From an uncultured Actinomycetes bacterium (GTDB lineage: Bacteria; Actinomycetota; Thermoleophilia; Solirubrobacterales; 70-9), in NCBI GenBank assembly GCA_946482365.1, contig CAMLQY010000034.1, positions 1 through 19,071 of the forward strand: a stretch of 19,071 nt of DNA. The letters run 5' to 3'. Below the pieces are notes generated by a model. It did no database searches. It had not been told where the DNA came from and saw nothing but the letters and a program-made list of their open reading frames with translations. Shown here piece by piece: positions 1 through 7,721 of this stretch; positions within the stretch are counted from its first letter, which is position 1; each line of letters opens with the position of its first letter. A program made the translations under genes and the position numbers.

Positions 1-992
1 TCTCGGTCTACGGCGCCGCCCGCAACCCCTGGGACACCGAGCGCTGCCCCGGCGGGTCGTCGAGCGGGCCCGCCGCGGCAACCGCGGCCGGACTCGTCGC
101 CGGTGCCGTCGGCGCCGACGGGCTCGGCTCCGTTCGCTTCCCCGCCGCCTACTGCGGCCTCACCGGGCTGAAGCCCACCTTCGGCCGCGCGGCAATGGCC
201 GGTCACCACATGGCGGCGGTGACCACCCTGATCGTCTCCGGCCCGCTCTGCGCCGACGCGGCCGACTGCCGCCTGCTCGGGTCGGCCCTCTTCGGCGAGG
301 AGCTCGCCGCCGGAGACGCCTCCGGCCTGCGGATCGGCGTCGTCCGCGACACCGTCTCCGAGGACGTCACGCCCGAGGTCGGCGAGGCCTGCGAGGCGGC
401 GATCGAGGCGCTGCGCGCCGAGACCGGCGGCGAGGTCCGCGAGATCGAGCTGGCCGACCTCGACGCGGCGACGCTGGCCGCGATCCTGATCATCAACGGG
501 GAGAGCCTCGGCGGCGTCTCTCCCGAGATGCTCAACGACCTCGATCCCGGCATCAGCCCGGTCAACCGCGGCTTCCTCAAGTACCGGATGCTGCTGCCGG
601 CGGCGGCGATCGCCCAGGCGGCGCGCATCCGCACCCTGATGCGGCGCCGCCTGGCGGCGCTGTTCGAGGAGGTCGACGTGATTGCCTGGCCGACGATTCC
701 CGCGGTTGCCCCGCCCTTGGAGGCGCCGCTGGTCGAGCTGCCCTCGGGGACGCAGACCGCCGACCAGGCCAACGTGCGCGGGGCCGCCCTCGCCAACCTG
801 ACCGGCATCCCGGCGATCAGCGTGCCGGTGGGCCTCGGCTCGGAGGGGCTCCCGATCGCGCTCCAGCTGCAGGGGGCCTGGGGGGCGGACGCGCTGCTCC
901 TCGACGCGGCCGAGGCGCTGGAGCAGGCCAACGGCCGCCGCTGGGTCGACGCGCGGCCGCCGCTGGCGCAGGCCGAGCCCGCAGGATCCTGA
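1..992 (+). CDS. Amidase-signature family hydrolase (3' part, start outside window)
   Basis: The frame is open from the left edge (first full codon at 3) to TGA 990-992, giving 329 visible residues. It begins inside the amidase signature: GGSSSGPAAA at visible residues 17-26, then GADGLGSVRFP at 37-47. By comparison with FAAH and GatA, visible Ser19 is the cis-Ser and Ser43, 24 residues later, the acyl-forming nucleophile; the catalytic Lys would lie upstream of the window. The C-terminal part has the usual end of the fold (GIPAISVPVGL, then LPIALQLQG). Members hydrolyse amide bonds in small molecules or, as GatA, in glutamine; the substrate cannot be told here. A stand-alone amidase is more likely than GatA because no gatB or gatC is nearby. 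TGA overlaps the ATG of the ABC ATPase by 1 nt, suggesting cotranscription and coupled translation. Confidence 0.9.
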   Translation, partial: SVYGAARNPWDTERCPGGSSSGPAAATAAGLVAGAVGADGLGSVRFPAAYCGLTGLKPTFGRAAMAGHHMAAVTTLIVSGPLCADAADCRLLGSALFGEELAAGDASGLRIGVVRDTVSEDVTPEVGEACEAAIEALRAETGGEVREIELADLDAATLAAILIINGESLGGVSPEMLNDLDPGISPVNRGFLKYRMLLPAAAIAQAARIRTLMRRRLAALFEEVDVIAWPTIPAVAPPLEAPLVELPSGTQTADQANVRGAALANLTGIPAISVPVGLGSEGLPIALQLQGAWGADALLLDAAEALEQANGRRWVDARPPLAQAEPAGS

Positions 993-1963
993 TGCAGGCG
1001 ATCGTCGTCGAGGGACTCGAACGGGCCTTCGACGAGGTGAAGGCGGTCCAGGGCGTCGACCTCGAGGTCGGCGAGGGCGAGATCTACGGCTTCCTCGGCC
1101 CCAACGGAGCCGGCAAGACGACCACGGTCCGGATGCTGACCACCCTGCTGCTGCCGACCGGCGGCCGCGCCACCGTGGCGGGCCACGACGTGGTCGCCGA
1201 AGCGCGGGCCGTGCGGGCCTCGATCGGCGTCGCCCTTCAGGAGGCGGCCCTGGACCCATTGATGACCGGGCGCGAGCTGATCCGGCTGCAGGCGACCCTG
1301 CAGGGCCTGCCCACCGCCGAGGGTCGCCGGCGCGCCGACGACCTGCTGGAGCGGGTCGACCTGGTCGCTGCGGCGGACCGCCGCGTCGGCTCCTACTCGG
1401 GTGGGATGAAGCGGCGCCTCGACCTGGCCGCGGCGCTGGTGCACGAGCCCCGCGTGCTCTTCCTCGACGAGCCGACCACCGGCCTGGACCCGGTCAGCCG
1501 CAAGACGATCTGGGAGGAGGTGCGGGAGCTGAACGACGAAGGGACGACCGTCTTCCTCACCACCCAGTACCTGGAGGAGGCAGACCAGCTAGCCGACAAC
1601 GTCGGCATCATCGACAACGGCCGGATCGTCGCCGAAGGCACACCGGAGTCGCTCAAGGCGGAGATCGGCCACCCCCACATCCAGCTCCAGATCGCCGAGG
1701 GCTCGATCGCCGCGGCGGAGGAAGCCTGCGCGCGGATCGGCAGGCTGCTGCCGCCGACGGACGCCCGCACGGTGCTGGTCGAGGTGGCGAACGGCGCAGC
1801 CGACATCCCGCCCACCGTGCGGGCCCTCGACGAAGCCGGGATCGGAGTCGAGTCGCTAGAGCTGGTCCGCCCCACCCTCGACGACGTCTTCGTCGCCAAG
1901 ACCGGCTACCACCTGGAGAAGGAGGACGGGGAGGGCGCCGAGTCCAACCCGGTCGATGCATGA
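992..1963 (+). CDS. DrrA-type ABC transporter ATP-binding protein
   Basis: This is a 323-residue cytoplasmic ATPase that would power export through the two ABC-2 permeases that follow. Walker A GPNGAGKTT is at residues 36-44, the Q-loop Gln at 83, the signature YSGGMKRR at 135-142 and Walker B VLFLDEPT at 155-162. The usual switch His is replaced by Gln (TTQYLEEAD), which is typical of the DrrA (daunorubicin resistance) subfamily rather than a defect. The roughly 100-residue C-terminal tail after the nucleotide-binding domain also fits DrrA. ATG at 992 overlaps the amidase stop (TGATG). Substrate is unknown: DrrAB-like systems export drugs, lipids or polysaccharide, and the neighbours (amidase, glycoside hydrolase) do not settle it. 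Confidence 0.95.
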   Translation: MQAIVVEGLERAFDEVKAVQGVDLEVGEGEIYGFLGPNGAGKTTTVRMLTTLLLPTGGRATVAGHDVVAEARAVRASIGVALQEAALDPLMTGRELIRLQATLQGLPTAEGRRRADDLLERVDLVAAADRRVGSYSGGMKRRLDLAAALVHEPRVLFLDEPTTGLDPVSRKTIWEEVRELNDEGTTVFLTTQYLEEADQLADNVGIIDNGRIVAEGTPESLKAEIGHPHIQLQIAEGSIAAAEEACARIGRLLPPTDARTVLVEVANGAADIPPTVRALDEAGIGVESLELVRPTLDDVFVAKTGYHLEKEDGEGAESNPVDA

Positions 1964-1964
1964 G

Positions 1965-2013
1965 CTTCCGGTGCGCCTTTCCCCCTCTATTCCGGGATAA
2001 AGCGCACTGGAAG
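1965..2013 (+). repeat. Intergenic inverted repeat overlapping a ribosome binding site
   Basis: Arms 1965-1976 and 2002-2013 pair over 12 bp with one G-T (G-U in RNA) pair and a 25-base, A/T-richer loop. The structure starts 2 nt after the ATPase stop. Its 3' arm ends in GGAAG, part of the purine run that precedes the first permease, so in RNA the hairpin could hide that ribosome binding site. It has no T-tract after it, so a terminator is unlikely. It may also be a small dispersed repeat; only one copy is seen here. Confidence 0.6.
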
Positions 2014-2020
2014 GGAGGGG
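2009..2020 (+). promoter_or_regulatory. Ribosome binding site of first permease
   Basis: A purine run (GGAAGGGAGGGG) lies just ahead of GTG 2022, with an in-frame ATG at 2031 as alternative. GGAAGGG is 6 nt from GTG and GGAGG is 12 nt from ATG, so GTG 2022 is favoured. Its left end is inside the hairpin at 1965-2013. Confidence 0.55.
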
Positions 2021-2021
2021 T

Positions 2022-2807
2022 GTGAGCGGGATGGCGGCCAACCTGCGCGTCGTGCGGGCGCTGGGGATGCGCTCGGTCCGCCAGACCTTCCGCCGTCCGC
2101 AGCTGATGGCGCCGATCGTCGTCTTCCCCACCCTGCTGCTGGCAGTCCAGACCGGTGGCGCGGGCTCCGCCGTCGACCTGCCCGGCTTCCCGCCCGTGCA
2201 GGGCTTCCTCCAGTTCATGCTGGCCGGGGCGATGATGCAGTCGCTGATGCTGGCGGGCAACAGCGGCGGGATCGCCTTCGCCGTCGACATCGAGATGGGC
2301 TTCACCGACCGCCTCTTCGCCGCCCCGATCCCCCGCTTCACGATCGTGCTCGGCCGGCTTGCCGGGACGGCCGCGCTGGGCCTCCTCTCCGCCCTCTGGT
2401 TCCTCGCGATCGGGCTCCTCTTTGGAGCCGAGATCCACAGCGGCGTCGCCGGAGCGCTGATCGCGGTCTTGCTGGTCACGGCCACGGCGACGGCGGTCGG
2501 CGGGATCGGCGCCGCGATCGCGCTGCGGACCGGCAGCGCCAGCGTCGTCCAGGGCCTCTTTCCCCTGGTCCTGGTCGTCCTCTTCCTCTCCTCCGCCTTC
2601 TTCCCGCTCGACCTGATGATCCAGCCGGCGAAGGCGATCGCCGAATACAACCCGTTCAGCTTCATCGCCGAAGGCGTCCGCAACCCGATCATCGCCGACG
2701 TCGACGCCACAGACCTGATCGAGGCGCTGCTGGCGATCGCGGGGATCGTCGTGCTGGGCCTCGTGCTCAGCGCCCGCGCGCTCCGGCACAGGCTGAGGGT
2801 GGGTTAG
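2022..2807 (+). CDS. ABC-2 type permease (DrrB-like), first of two
   Basis: The 261-residue polytopic membrane protein starts at GTG 2022 (ATG 2031 is possible and would remove 3 residues). After a basic cytoplasmic N-terminus (RSVRQTFRRPQ) there are about six hydrophobic segments, near residues 28-42, 62-82, 108-131, 137-166, 172-196 and 232-252. The segment order and the conserved stretch SSAFFPLDLM followed by EYNPFSFIAEGVR near residues 190-225 are typical of ABC-2 permeases of the DrrB/NodJ kind. It would form the membrane channel with the preceding ATPase and perhaps with the second permease as a heterodimer. It is separated from the ATPase by 58 nt containing a hairpin, and from the next permease by a 165-bp inverted-repeat element that begins within its TAG stop. 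Confidence 0.92.
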   Translation: MSGMAANLRVVRALGMRSVRQTFRRPQLMAPIVVFPTLLLAVQTGGAGSAVDLPGFPPVQGFLQFMLAGAMMQSLMLAGNSGGIAFAVDIEMGFTDRLFAAPIPRFTIVLGRLAGTAALGLLSALWFLAIGLLFGAEIHSGVAGALIAVLLVTATATAVGGIGAAIALRTGSASVVQGLFPLVLVVLFLSSAFFPLDLMIQPAKAIAEYNPFSFIAEGVRNPIIADVDATDLIEALLAIAGIVVLGLVLSARALRHRLRVG

Positions 2808-2970
2808 ATGGTTGATCCCACGACCCCGCACGCCTGGATGGCGCGCATGGCGCTGCGCATCTCTGCGTCCTCGGGTTTGCCTTTGGCGCCGCCAAAGGCT
2901 GCACCCTGCGTCCTTGATCTGTTTGGCCACGCGCGCCCCCAGTCACACGCGGCCATGGGATCAACCATCT
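2806..2970 (+). mobile_element. 165-bp inverted-repeat (MITE-like) element between two permease genes
   Basis: Perfect 15-bp terminal inverted repeats (2806-2820 and 2956-2970, AGATGGTTGATCCCA and its complement) bound a segment that fills the whole gap between the two permeases. Inside is a second hairpin, 2879-2886 with 2892-2899 (GCCTTTGG / CCAAAGGC, 5-nt loop), and a direct repeat CTGCGTCCT (near 2862 and 2907). GATGG occurs at 2807-2811 and again at 2971-2975, which may be a target duplication, although the left copy lies within the arm. It encodes no transposase. A 54-codon frame runs from ATG 2808, directly after the first permease's TAG, to TGA 2970-2972, which overlaps the next ATG. 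I treat that peptide as a by-product or coupling device, not a recognised gene. The MITE-like label is inference. Confidence 0.7.
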
Positions 2971-2971
2971 G

Positions 2972-3763
2972 ATGGACCGGGCCGCCGCGCTGCCGGATTG
3001 GCGAGCGAACCTGGCGACGATCGCCGCATTGATGGCGCGCACGAAAAACGAGCTGCTGCGCGTGCCGGGGGCGGCGATCCCGGGGGTGCTGGCGCCGACG
3101 ATCTTCTTCCTCGGCCTCAACGGCGTCTTCGGCGCGCTCACGCAGCTGAACGGGTTCGAAGTGGGGGCATACGAGAGCTTCGTCGTCCCGGTCAGCATGC
3201 TCCAGGGCGCCGGCTTCACCGGCGCCGCCGCCGGCGTCAACCTCGCCCGCGACATGGAGCAGGGCTGGGTCGACCGGCTGCTCGTCTCCCCCGCCCCGCG
3301 CTGGGTCCTGCTCGCCGGCACGGTCCTCTCCGCCAGCACCCGGGCGCTGGTCCCCGCCACCTTCGTCTTCGCCATCGCCCTGCCGCTCGGCGCCGGCTGG
3401 CCGGGCGTCGACGGGCTCTTCGTCACCTACCTGATGGTCGCGGCGATGGCCGCCGTGGCCGCCTGCTGGGGCTCGGCGCTGGCGCTGCGCTTCAAGAGCC
3501 AGTCGGCGGCGCCGCTGATGCAGGCGGGGATGATGGCGCTGGTCTTCACCACCACCGCGTACGCCCCGATGGCGCTCCTGCAGCCGTGGCTGCGCACAGT
3601 CGCCGAAGTGAACCCGGTCACCGAAGTGATCGAAGCCGCCCGGCAGGGGTTCGTCGGCGGCGTCAGCTGGGCCGGCACCTGGCCGGGGATCGCCGCCCTG
3701 CTCGGCCTCCTGGTCGTCCTGGGCGCCTGGGCGCTGCGCGAAATGCGCCGCACAGCCCGGTGA
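2972..3763 (+). CDS. ABC-2 type permease, second of two
   Basis: This 263-residue polytopic membrane protein has a basic cytoplasmic N-terminus (ARTKNELLRVPGA, residues 22-34) and about six hydrophobic segments, near 35-55, 70-90, 111-137, 146-168, 178-202 and 232-256. The AEVNPVTEVIEAARQGFVGG stretch near residues 210-229 is the equivalent of the NPF...EGVR region of the first permease. The two are clearly the same family but diverged, so a heterodimeric channel with the upstream ATPase is likely. ATG 2972 has no Shine-Dalgarno sequence; it follows the right arm of the inverted-repeat element and overlaps the stop of the element's 54-codon frame (TGATG). The TGA stop at 3761-3763 overlaps the next gene's GTG by 4 nt. 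Confidence 0.92.
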   Translation: MDRAAALPDWRANLATIAALMARTKNELLRVPGAAIPGVLAPTIFFLGLNGVFGALTQLNGFEVGAYESFVVPVSMLQGAGFTGAAAGVNLARDMEQGWVDRLLVSPAPRWVLLAGTVLSASTRALVPATFVFAIALPLGAGWPGVDGLFVTYLMVAAMAAVAACWGSALALRFKSQSAAPLMQAGMMALVFTTTAYAPMALLQPWLRTVAEVNPVTEVIEAARQGFVGGVSWAGTWPGIAALLGLLVVLGAWALREMRRTAR

Positions 3764-4974
3764 CTCCCCGCCGACGGGCCGATACGTCAACACATGGTCG
3801 ACGGTTCGGCCCGTCGGCGGTGGAGCTGGCAGAGGGGGTTCTGCGGGCGAACTGGGTGGAGGGGGAGCGCCGGGGGGTGCCGTTTGGCTATACGCGGCCG
3901 AGTCCCAGTCGCTATCCCTGGCAGTGGTACTGGGACTCCTGTTTCGCCGCGATCGCCCGGCGGCACTTCGACCCGGGTCGCTCCCGAGCCGAGCTGGAGA
4001 CCCTGCTCGCCGCCCAGCGGGAGGACGGCTTCGTCGGCCACACGATCTTCTGGGAGGGGCCCGTCGCGCTCTCCCGGCTGCCCTTCTACAACGTCGCCTC
4101 GCGCCGCTCGTTCCAGACCGGGACGATCCAGCCGCCGCTGCTCGCCTGGGCCTGGCGGATCGCCGTCGGCGACCCTCGCGAGGAGCCCCGTATCGCCGCC
4201 CAGGCCGACTGGCTCGCGGCCAACCGCGACCTCGAGGGAGACGGCCTGCTCTGGATCGTCCAGCCCGACGAGTCGGGGCTCGACGCCTCGCCGAAGTTCG
4301 ACTCCGTCTGGGGCCGGCGGGCCTGTGCGCGGATCGGCTTCCCGCTGCTCGTCCACCGCAACCGGCGGCTCGGCTTCGACGCCCGCCGGATCCGCGACGA
4401 AGGTGGGCCGGTCCTCTGCGAGACCCTGGTCAACACGCTCTGGTCGCTCTCCCTGCAGGCGCTGGGGCGCCCCTCGGCGACACCGGCCATGGTCGCGCGC
4501 CTCTGGGACGAGGGCCGCGGGCTCTTCCTCGACGAGGCGCAGCCGGGCGGCGCCCGGCCCGGCGTCGCCACCTGGGCCTCCCTGGCCCCGCTCGCGCTCC
4601 CCGACCTGCCCGAGGAGATCGGCCGCCGGCTGGTCGAGGAGCACCTGCTCGACGAGAACCGGTTCCTGACACCCGTCGCGCCGCCCTCGGTCTCGGCCTC
4701 GGAGCCGAGCTATGAGCCCGGCGGCAGCCGCGGGCCGGTGCGGCGCTACTGGCGCGGCCCGACCTGGGTCAACTCGGCCTGGCTGCTCTGGCTAGGTCTG
4801 CGCCGCCTCGGCTACGAGGAGGCCGCGGCGCGGATCGCAGATGGAGTGATCGGCGCGGTCGAGCGCGAAGGCCTGCGCGAGTACTACGACCCCCGCACCG
4901 GCGCCGGCTTGGGAGCAAGAGACTTCGCCTGGTCAGCCCTGGTGGCCGAGCTGGCTATTTGTAGCGGTAGGTAA
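3760..4974 (+). CDS. GH63 / MGH1-like glycoside hydrolase (alpha/alpha-barrel)
   Basis: The 404-residue product lacks a signal peptide and should be cytoplasmic. It resembles GH63-type enzymes of the mannosylglycerate/glucosylglycerate hydrolase and trehalase-like kind: [14 protein letters not shown] is the early substrate-site strand, followed by [15 protein letters not shown], a central [17 protein letters not shown] segment, and [20 protein letters not shown] near the C-terminus with [10 protein letters not shown] just before. The likely role is release of glucose or mannose from a small glycoside such as a compatible solute; the exact substrate is inferred only at family level. Two starts are possible. 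GTG 3760 overlaps the permease stop (GTGA), but its first 20 or so residues are encoded by the palindrome at 3768-3820. GTG 3820, at the palindrome's far edge, would give 384 residues starting [13 protein letters not shown] prefer 3760 for the coupling, with low certainty. The 3' end overlaps infA by 20 bp, converging. Confidence 0.85.
   Translation: MTPRRRADTSTHGRRFGPSAVELAEGVLRANWVEGERRGVPFGYTRPSPSRYPWQWYWDSCFAAIARRHFDPGRSRAELETLLAAQREDGFVGHTIFWEGPVALSRLPFYNVASRRSFQTGTIQPPLLAWAWRIAVGDPREEPRIAAQADWLAANRDLEGDGLLWIVQPDESGLDASPKFDSVWGRRACARIGFPLLVHRNRRLGFDARRIRDEGGPVLCETLVNTLWSLSLQALGRPSATPAMVARLWDEGRGLFLDEAQPGGARPGVATWASLAPLALPDLPEEIGRRLVEEHLLDENRFLTPVAPPSVSASEPSYEPGGSRGPVRRYWRGPTWVNSAWLLWLGLRRLGYEEAAARIADGVIGAVEREGLREYYDPRTGAGLGARDFAWSALVAELAICSGR
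3768..3820 (+). repeat. Palindromic repeat, copy 1 (at glycoside hydrolase start)
   Basis: Arms 3768-3782 and 3806-3820 are a perfect 15-bp inverted repeat (CCGCCGACGGGCCGA) with further partial pairing inside. Positions 3771-3791 are identical over 21 bases to 17790-17810, where a second, more symmetrical copy lies. If the upstream GTG is used, this copy encodes residues 3-21 of the hydrolase ([17 protein letters not shown]). Confidence 0.85.
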
Positions 4975-5173
4975 TTCGGCCTCTGTCGAGGTCGTAGGGC
5001 GATAGCTCGATCTTCACCCGGTCGCCGGGGAGGATGCGGATGTAGTGCCGGCGCATCTTGCCGGAGATGTGGCCGAGCACGTCGTGGCCGTTGTCGAGCT
5101 TGACCCGGAACATCGTGTTGGGGAGGGCCTCGGTGATCTCGCCCTCCATCTCGATCTTCTCCTCTTTTCCCAT
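4955..5173 (-). CDS. infA: Translation initiation factor IF-1
   Basis: The 72-residue product has the standard length and nearly the whole family consensus: [20 protein letters not shown], then [39 protein letters not shown] and the terminal TYRYK. It is a single OB-fold that binds the 30S A site and assists IF-2 and IF-3 in initiation. ATG 5173 is chosen because it gives the exact family length; no Shine-Dalgarno sequence is visible upstream. It follows the nucleotidyltransferase gene by 19 nt and is probably the last gene of the long minus-strand run. Its usual place in Actinobacteria is the rpmJ-rpsM-rpsK-rpoA cluster, so this position is unusual. It ends inside the convergent glycoside hydrolase gene, with no terminator visible between. 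Confidence 0.97.
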   Translation of the reverse strand: MGKEEKIEMEGEITEALPNTMFRVKLDNGHDVLGHISGKMRRHYIRILPGDRVKIELSPYDLDRGRITYRYK

Positions 5174-5192
5174 GCGGCGGGGAGCGTAACAG

Positions 5193-6611
5193 TCACCTGC
5201 GGCGGCGGAGGTGCTCCAGGGCCTCCCCACGGTCACCGATCTCGCCCGCGTACTGGGCGGCCTCGAGCTCGGCCAGCAGCTCCCCCACCTCCGGGCCCTC
5301 GGCGAGCCCCAGCTTCGCCGCCAGCTCGTCGCCGCGCAGCAGCGGCCGCGGCGGTCCGTCGCGGCGCCAGTCGAGCGCCGCCGCGAGCATCTGCCTGGCC
5401 AGCGCCAGGTGAGCCTCGATCGCCTCCTCGGTCGCGAATGGGCCGGACCCCCGGGCCGAGAGCCGGTCGGCGACCGTCAGCAGCGTCACGTCGGCGCCGA
5501 CCGGCTCCGTCGCCCGCAGGTACTCGTGGACGCGCCTGGGCGGCAGCGGCGCCTCGTGGACGAGGAACCCGAGGCGCAGGTGATGCAGCGTCAGGTCCTG
5601 CAGATGCCGGGTCAGGCTGCGGCTCGCGCGCAGGCGCCGACAGAGCCCGCCGACGATCGCGACGCCGTCGCGGTCGTGGCCGAGGAAGGTGACGTAGCCG
5701 TCCCGCTCGGAGCGGGTGGCCGGCTTGCCGATGTCGTGCACGAGCGCGCCGAAGCGCAGCGCCGTGCCGCGGCTCATCTCGTCCGCGAGCGGCTCGGCGA
5801 GAAGCGCCGCCAGCTCCTCGGCCCGCTCGCCCCCGAAGCGCCCCAGGTCCGCCTCGACCGCGAGCGTCTGCTCGAGCACCGCCATCGTGTGGCCGTGGAC
5901 GTCGAGGTGGTGGTTGGGGCCCTGCTCGACTCCGCGCAGCGCCTCCAGCTCCGGCAGGACGACCGGCGTGAGGCCGAGCTCGTCGAGCAGCGCCATCCCG
6001 CGCAGCGGATCCGGCCCGCCGACCAGCCGGCGCAGCTCCGCGAGCTGGCGCTCACCGGCGGGCTCGGCCGCGCGCGACGCTTCCGACCGGGCGAGGGAGG
6101 CAGTGTCGGGGTCCACCTCCAGCCCGAGCGCCGCCGCGAGCCTCGCGGCGCGCAGGAGGCGCAGGGGATCGGAGGCGAAGCTGCGCTCGCCCACCACGCG
6201 CAGCAGCCTGCCCTCCAGGTCGGCAAGGCCCCCAAAGGGGTCGACCGGCTCGCCGCCGCCCAGCGGCAGCGCGACCGCGCCGATCGTGAAGTCGCGCTCG
6301 GCCAGGTCGGCCTCGATCGTCTCCCCGCGCAGCGCCGTCAGGTCGACCTGCCAGGAGCCGTCGGCCGCGACGGCGCGCCAGGTCGCGTACTCGGCCGAGA
6401 GCTCGAAGGAGTGCCCGCCCCCCTCGCGCGCGATCGCCTTCGCGACCGCCGCCGGGTCTCCCGCAACGGCGAGGTCGAGGTCGTCGACCTCACGGCCCAG
6501 GGCCGCATCGCGAACCGCCCCGCCCGCGATCCAGACTCCCTCCGCTCCGCCGAGCGCGCGCTGGGCGAGGGCGACGAGCGGGGCCGATTCGAGCTGCCCC
6601 GCGACGCTCAT
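5193..6611 (-). CDS. CCA tRNA nucleotidyltransferase / poly(A) polymerase-type protein with HD domain
   Basis: The 472-residue class II nucleotidyltransferase should repair or build tRNA CCA ends. The head domain has WIAGGAVRD at residues 27-35 and the metal-binding pair Asp44/Asp46 in DDLDLAV; the ERDFTIGA and [15 protein letters not shown] motifs follow, then [16 protein letters not shown], which closes the catalytic core. An HD domain follows ([10 protein letters not shown] near 234-243, [11 protein letters not shown] at 290-300), as in many bacterial CCA or poly(A) enzymes. Whether it adds CCA, only CC or A, or poly(A) cannot be decided from motifs alone. Its ATG overlaps the alr stop by 4 nt (ATGA), so the two are translationally coupled, and infA follows 19 nt later. 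Confidence 0.93.
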   Translation of the reverse strand: MSVAGQLESAPLVALAQRALGGAEGVWIAGGAVRDAALGREVDDLDLAVAGDPAAVAKAIAREGGGHSFELSAEYATWRAVAADGSWQVDLTALRGETIEADLAERDFTIGAVALPLGGGEPVDPFGGLADLEGRLLRVVGERSFASDPLRLLRAARLAAALGLEVDPDTASLARSEASRAAEPAGERQLAELRRLVGGPDPLRGMALLDELGLTPVVLPELEALRGVEQGPNHHLDVHGHTMAVLEQTLAVEADLGRFGGERAEELAALLAEPLADEMSRGTALRFGALVHDIGKPATRSERDGYVTFLGHDRDGVAIVGGLCRRLRASRSLTRHLQDLTLHHLRLGFLVHEAPLPPRRVHEYLRATEPVGADVTLLTVADRLSARGSGPFATEEAIEAHLALARQMLAAALDWRRDGPPRPLLRGDELAAKLGLAEGPEVGELLAELEAAQYAGEIGDRGEALEHLRRRR

Positions 6612-7717
6612 GCCGGGACCCGGGGGACCCTGGCCGAGATCCCGCAGGTGACCTCGTAGTTGATCGTGCCGAGGCGGGCCGCGACCTCCTCGGCGCGGAT
6701 CGAAGCCCCGCCCTGGGAGCCGATCAGCACCGCCTCCTCGCCGGGCTCGACCTCGGTCTCCGGGCCCAGCTCGACGGTGACGTTGTCCATCGAGACGGTG
6801 CCGACGAGCGGGTGGCGCCGGCCGGCGATCAGGACCTCGGCGTTGTTGGAGAGGCCGCGGCGCACCCCGTCGCCGTAGCCGAGCGGCAGCACCCCGACCC
6901 AGGTGTCGGCGGGGGCTCGCCAGGTCTGGCCGTAGCCGGCGCTGTCGCCCGCGGCGAAGCGCTTGACGTCCGCCACGTAGGAGCGCAGCGACATCGCCGG
7001 CTCCAGGCCGCGCTCGGCCGGGTCCCCCTGGAAGGGGTCGAGGCCGTAGACGGCGACGCCGCAGCGAGCCATGTCGAAGTGCGAGCGCCGGTCGCGGAAG
7101 ACCGCGGCGCTGTTGGCGGCGTGGGCGGTGACGCCGGGGAGCTCGGCCTTGACCGCCGCCGCGACCTCGCCGAAGCGATCGAGCTGCCGGTCGAAGAACT
7201 CCGAGCCGGGTTCGTCGGCGGTGGCGAAGTGCGTCCAGATTCCCACCACCTCGAGCTGCGGATCCTCGGCGCAGGCCCGGACCAGGGCCAGCACCTCGGC
7301 GGGGTCGGGGTTGCCGAGCCGGCCCATGCCGCTGTCGTACTTGACGTGGACGCGCACCGGCCGCCCCTGGGCCCTGCCGCGAGCGCTGAGCAGCTCGCGG
7401 AAGCCCTCCCGCCAGACCGCGACCTCGGACCCCGCCGCGAGCGCGTCCTCGAGGTCGCCGGCGTCCAGGGCGCCCATCGTCAGCAGCGGCACCTGCGGGA
7501 AGCGCCGGCCGATCTGCGCCGCCTCGGCGCCGGTGGCCACGGCCAGCCTGCTCGCCCCGCCGGCAAGGGCGGCGGACGCGCAGGCGTCGGCGCCGTGCCC
7601 GTAGCCGTCTGCCTTGACCACCGCGCAGAGCTCGGTGCCCTCGCCCAGCTCGGCCTTCAGCCGCGCGCAGTTGCGCTCGATGGCGCCGAGGTCGATCCGG
7701 GCTGAGGCCCGCGCCAT
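6608..7717 (-). CDS. alr: Alanine racemase
   Basis: The 369-residue PLP enzyme interconverts L- and D-alanine for peptidoglycan. VVKADGYGHG places the PLP lysine at Lys35. The fold-type III barrel continues through VHVKYDSGMGRLG (residues 123-135) and ANSAA (201-205), and the second catalytic base Tyr262 lies in SAGYGQTW. The C-terminal beta domain has LPLGYGDGVRRGLS, VGTVSMDNVTVELG and the typical ending TINYEVTCGISARVPR. Length is normal for the family. It starts 4 nt after the stop of the CBS gene and overlaps the nucleotidyltransferase gene by 4 nt. Its place downstream of glmS-acpS-nnr matches the known actinobacterial order and joins it to wall-precursor supply. Confidence 0.97.
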   Translation of the reverse strand: MARASARIDLGAIERNCARLKAELGEGTELCAVVKADGYGHGADACASAALAGGASRLAVATGAEAAQIGRRFPQVPLLTMGALDAGDLEDALAAGSEVAVWREGFRELLSARGRAQGRPVRVHVKYDSGMGRLGNPDPAEVLALVRACAEDPQLEVVGIWTHFATADEPGSEFFDRQLDRFGEVAAAVKAELPGVTAHAANSAAVFRDRRSHFDMARCGVAVYGLDPFQGDPAERGLEPAMSLRSYVADVKRFAAGDSAGYGQTWRAPADTWVGVLPLGYGDGVRRGLSNNAEVLIAGRRHPLVGTVSMDNVTVELGPETEVEPGEEAVLIGSQGGASIRAEEVAARLGTINYEVTCGISARVPRVPA

Positions 7718-7721
7718 GGGG

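Noticed and set aside
2812..3759. Long in-frame upstream extension of the glycoside hydrolase
   Set aside because: It runs through the inverted-repeat element and the second permease in another frame, with Arg/Pro-rich shadow composition; the hydrolase begins at 3760 or 3820.
5211..6659. 482-codon plus-strand open frame opposite the nucleotidyltransferase gene
   Set aside because: Antisense shadow; the minus strand carries all catalytic motifs of the nucleotidyltransferase family.
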